This document shows, one piece after another, positions 51,361-52,047 of a stretch of DNA of 52,047 bases. Location of the stretch: positions 1 through 52,047 of the forward strand of contig CABZEU010000008.1 in the NCBI GenBank assembly GCA_902524795.1, in the 5' to 3' direction. A program made the translations under genes and the position numbers. The notes below the pieces were generated by a model. It worked only from the letters and a program-made list of their open reading frames with translations, did not search any database and had not been told where the DNA came from. The stretch's first letter is position 1. Each line of letters begins with the position of its first letter. The stretch is from an uncultured Pelagibacteraceae bacterium. GTDB taxonomy: Bacteria > Pseudomonadota > Alphaproteobacteria > Pelagibacterales > AG-422-B15.

Positions 51361-51484
51361 CTTTATTATTTTTAAAAAAAATTTTAAAGCAAAAAAAAAT
51401 TATTTCCATTTCTTAACTTGTGGATAAGTGGAAAACTTATTTTGTAATAGAATCAATAAAATAATAAATAAATTTAATCTATAC
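51361..51484. other. Very AT-rich patch with a perfect DnaA-box sequence
   Basis: This stretch consists largely of A- and T-runs. TGTGGATAA at 51419-51427 is the exact complement of the DnaA box TTATCCACA. On the minus strand it is directly preceded by TTTTCCACT, a weaker match overlapping by one base. Two boxes beside an AT-rich patch are compatible with a replication-origin part or a DnaA-controlled site, but chance is not excluded. Confidence 0.35.
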
Positions 51485-52047
51485 TTAAGCAATTTTTCTT
51501 TTGATTGGTTTTTCAGTAATTGGAAAATGCATTAATGCGGAAACAAAACCAAGAATTACACATACCCACCACATGATATCGTATGAACCATAAAAATCAT
51601 AAAAACGGCCTCCAAACCAAGAGCCCATAAATGAACCAACTTGATGTGAGAGGAATGTAAAGCCATATAACATAGACATATATTTTGTGCCAAAAATTAC
51701 GGAAATAATTCCGCTAGTTAGAGGAACAGTTGATAGCCAAAGAATGCCTAACAATGCAGCAAAAATTAGTACAGTGATCTCAGTTTTAGGAAGAAAAATA
51801 AATACTAAGAATAAAACTGCACGAAGTGTGTATAAAATAACTAGAAGATTTTTTTTAGAATTTTGATCACCTAAATGGCCGAAATATAATGTTCCAAAAA
51901 CATTGAATAAACCAATCAAAGCGAGCGACCAAGAACTAATCCACAAAGGTAATGAGAGGTCGGTCAAATAAGCTGGTAAATGAGTTGCTACAAATGAAAC
52001 ATGAAAGCCGCATACAAAAAAACCAACTGTTAACAACACATAGCTTT
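51485..52047 (-). CDS. MFS transporter, C-terminal part (cut by window edge)
   Basis: The frame is open to the right end of the window, so only the C-terminal 187 or so residues are seen. They contain about six hydrophobic helices. GFFVCGFHVSFVATHLPAYL, GHLGDQNSKKNLL in a cytoplasmic loop and SHQVGSFMGSWFGGRFYD are typical of the monocarboxylate/oxalate-formate type of major facilitator. The substrate is unknown. The GTG at 52039 is internal to the frame and should not be taken as the start. Confidence 0.85.
   Translation of the reverse strand, partial: SYVLLTVGFFVCGFHVSFVATHLPAYLTDLSLPLWISSWSLALIGLFNVFGTLYFGHLGDQNSKKNLLVILYTLRAVLFLVFIFLPKTEITVLIFAALLGILWLSTVPLTSGIISVIFGTKYMSMLYGFTFLSHQVGSFMGSWFGGRFYDFYGSYDIMWWVCVILGFVSALMHFPITEKPIKRKIA

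Noticed and set aside
51240..51410. 57-codon minus-strand frame MEIIFFCFKIFFKNN... through the LysE leader, and another TTG-initiated frame from 51326
   Set aside because: They run through poly-T tracts and the terminator hairpin, have no ribosome-binding site, and show a composition expected of noncoding sequence.
1..52047. Mobile elements, prophage or CRISPR arrays
   Set aside because: No transposase, integrase, terminal repeats, phage structural genes or spaced direct repeats were recognised on either strand.

Overview
This is an AT-rich, gene-dense stretch of a bacterial chromosome. Intergenic gaps are mostly under 100 bp, stop/start overlaps are frequent, and no insertion sequences, prophage genes or CRISPR arrays are visible. 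Several markers point to an Alphaproteobacterium: a GcrA cell-cycle regulator, a class I lysyl-tRNA synthetase, a TIGR02186/Alph_Pro_TM protein, a CycM-type anchored cytochrome c beside pheA-kdsB, and the order SRP RNA-dnaX-ybaB-recR. The low GC content, compact layout and acyl-CoA catabolism suggest a free-living marine lineage. That placement is inference; no marker here fixes the clade.

Layout. Positions 1-350 hold the N-terminal part of an RmlA-type nucleotidyltransferase gene. Positions 367-9340 form an acyl-CoA and sulfur-associated block: dienoyl-CoA isomerase, R-hydratase, two acyl-CoA dehydrogenases (one DmdC/FadE5-like), a TauE exporter with its TIGR02186 partner, CcdA, a dienoyl-CoA reductase-like SDR and a second SDR. 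Positions 9347-12582 read leftward as lysS-pyrD-tetR-SDR. Positions 12718-14787 carry folE and trkH. Positions 14788-17631 are an ABC-2 permease-argD-argF operon. gcrA follows, then an M48 lipoprotein protease, a DMT permease, tRNA-Arg(ACG) and a DedA/VTT protein.

Positions 21144-26525 are one rightward housekeeping run, rpmH-rnpA-yidD-yidC-argB-dapD-dapE, behind a good sigma70-type promoter. Positions 27303-30488 are a three-gene amidoligase-type operon (circularly permuted ATP-grasp, alpha-E, transglutaminase) closed by a perfect 10-bp hairpin. Positions 30517-35103 read leftward as SRP RNA, dnaX, ybaB, recR, def, fmt, truA. nudC, pheA, kdsB and cycM follow. Positions 38360-40850 carry an AmpG permease facing an NlpC/P60 peptidase, consistent with murein recycling.

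Positions 40890-45245 are the most accessory-looking part. They hold a lipoprotein fusing a cupredoxin to a NosD-like beta-helix, a J-protein-like membrane stub, a TPR protein with a 21-bp minisatellite, a sterol desaturase-family enzyme, two small unknown proteins and a cold-shock gene. Positions 45396-50596 carry selO, yjbQ, a divergent cytochrome c'/cytochrome b561 pair, and an acyl-CoA carboxylase beta subunit followed by a maleate isomerase-family protein. The right end has a LysE-family exporter behind a structured leader with an intrinsic terminator (51244-51349), an AT-rich patch with a DnaA-box sequence, and a truncated MFS transporter gene.

The least explained signals are the terminator-bearing leader before the LysE-family gene, the cupredoxin/beta-helix fusion, the amidoligase operon without a local Anbu-type gene, and a 27-residue hydrophobic ORF behind the M48 protease. 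All family assignments were made by reading motifs; no database search was run.
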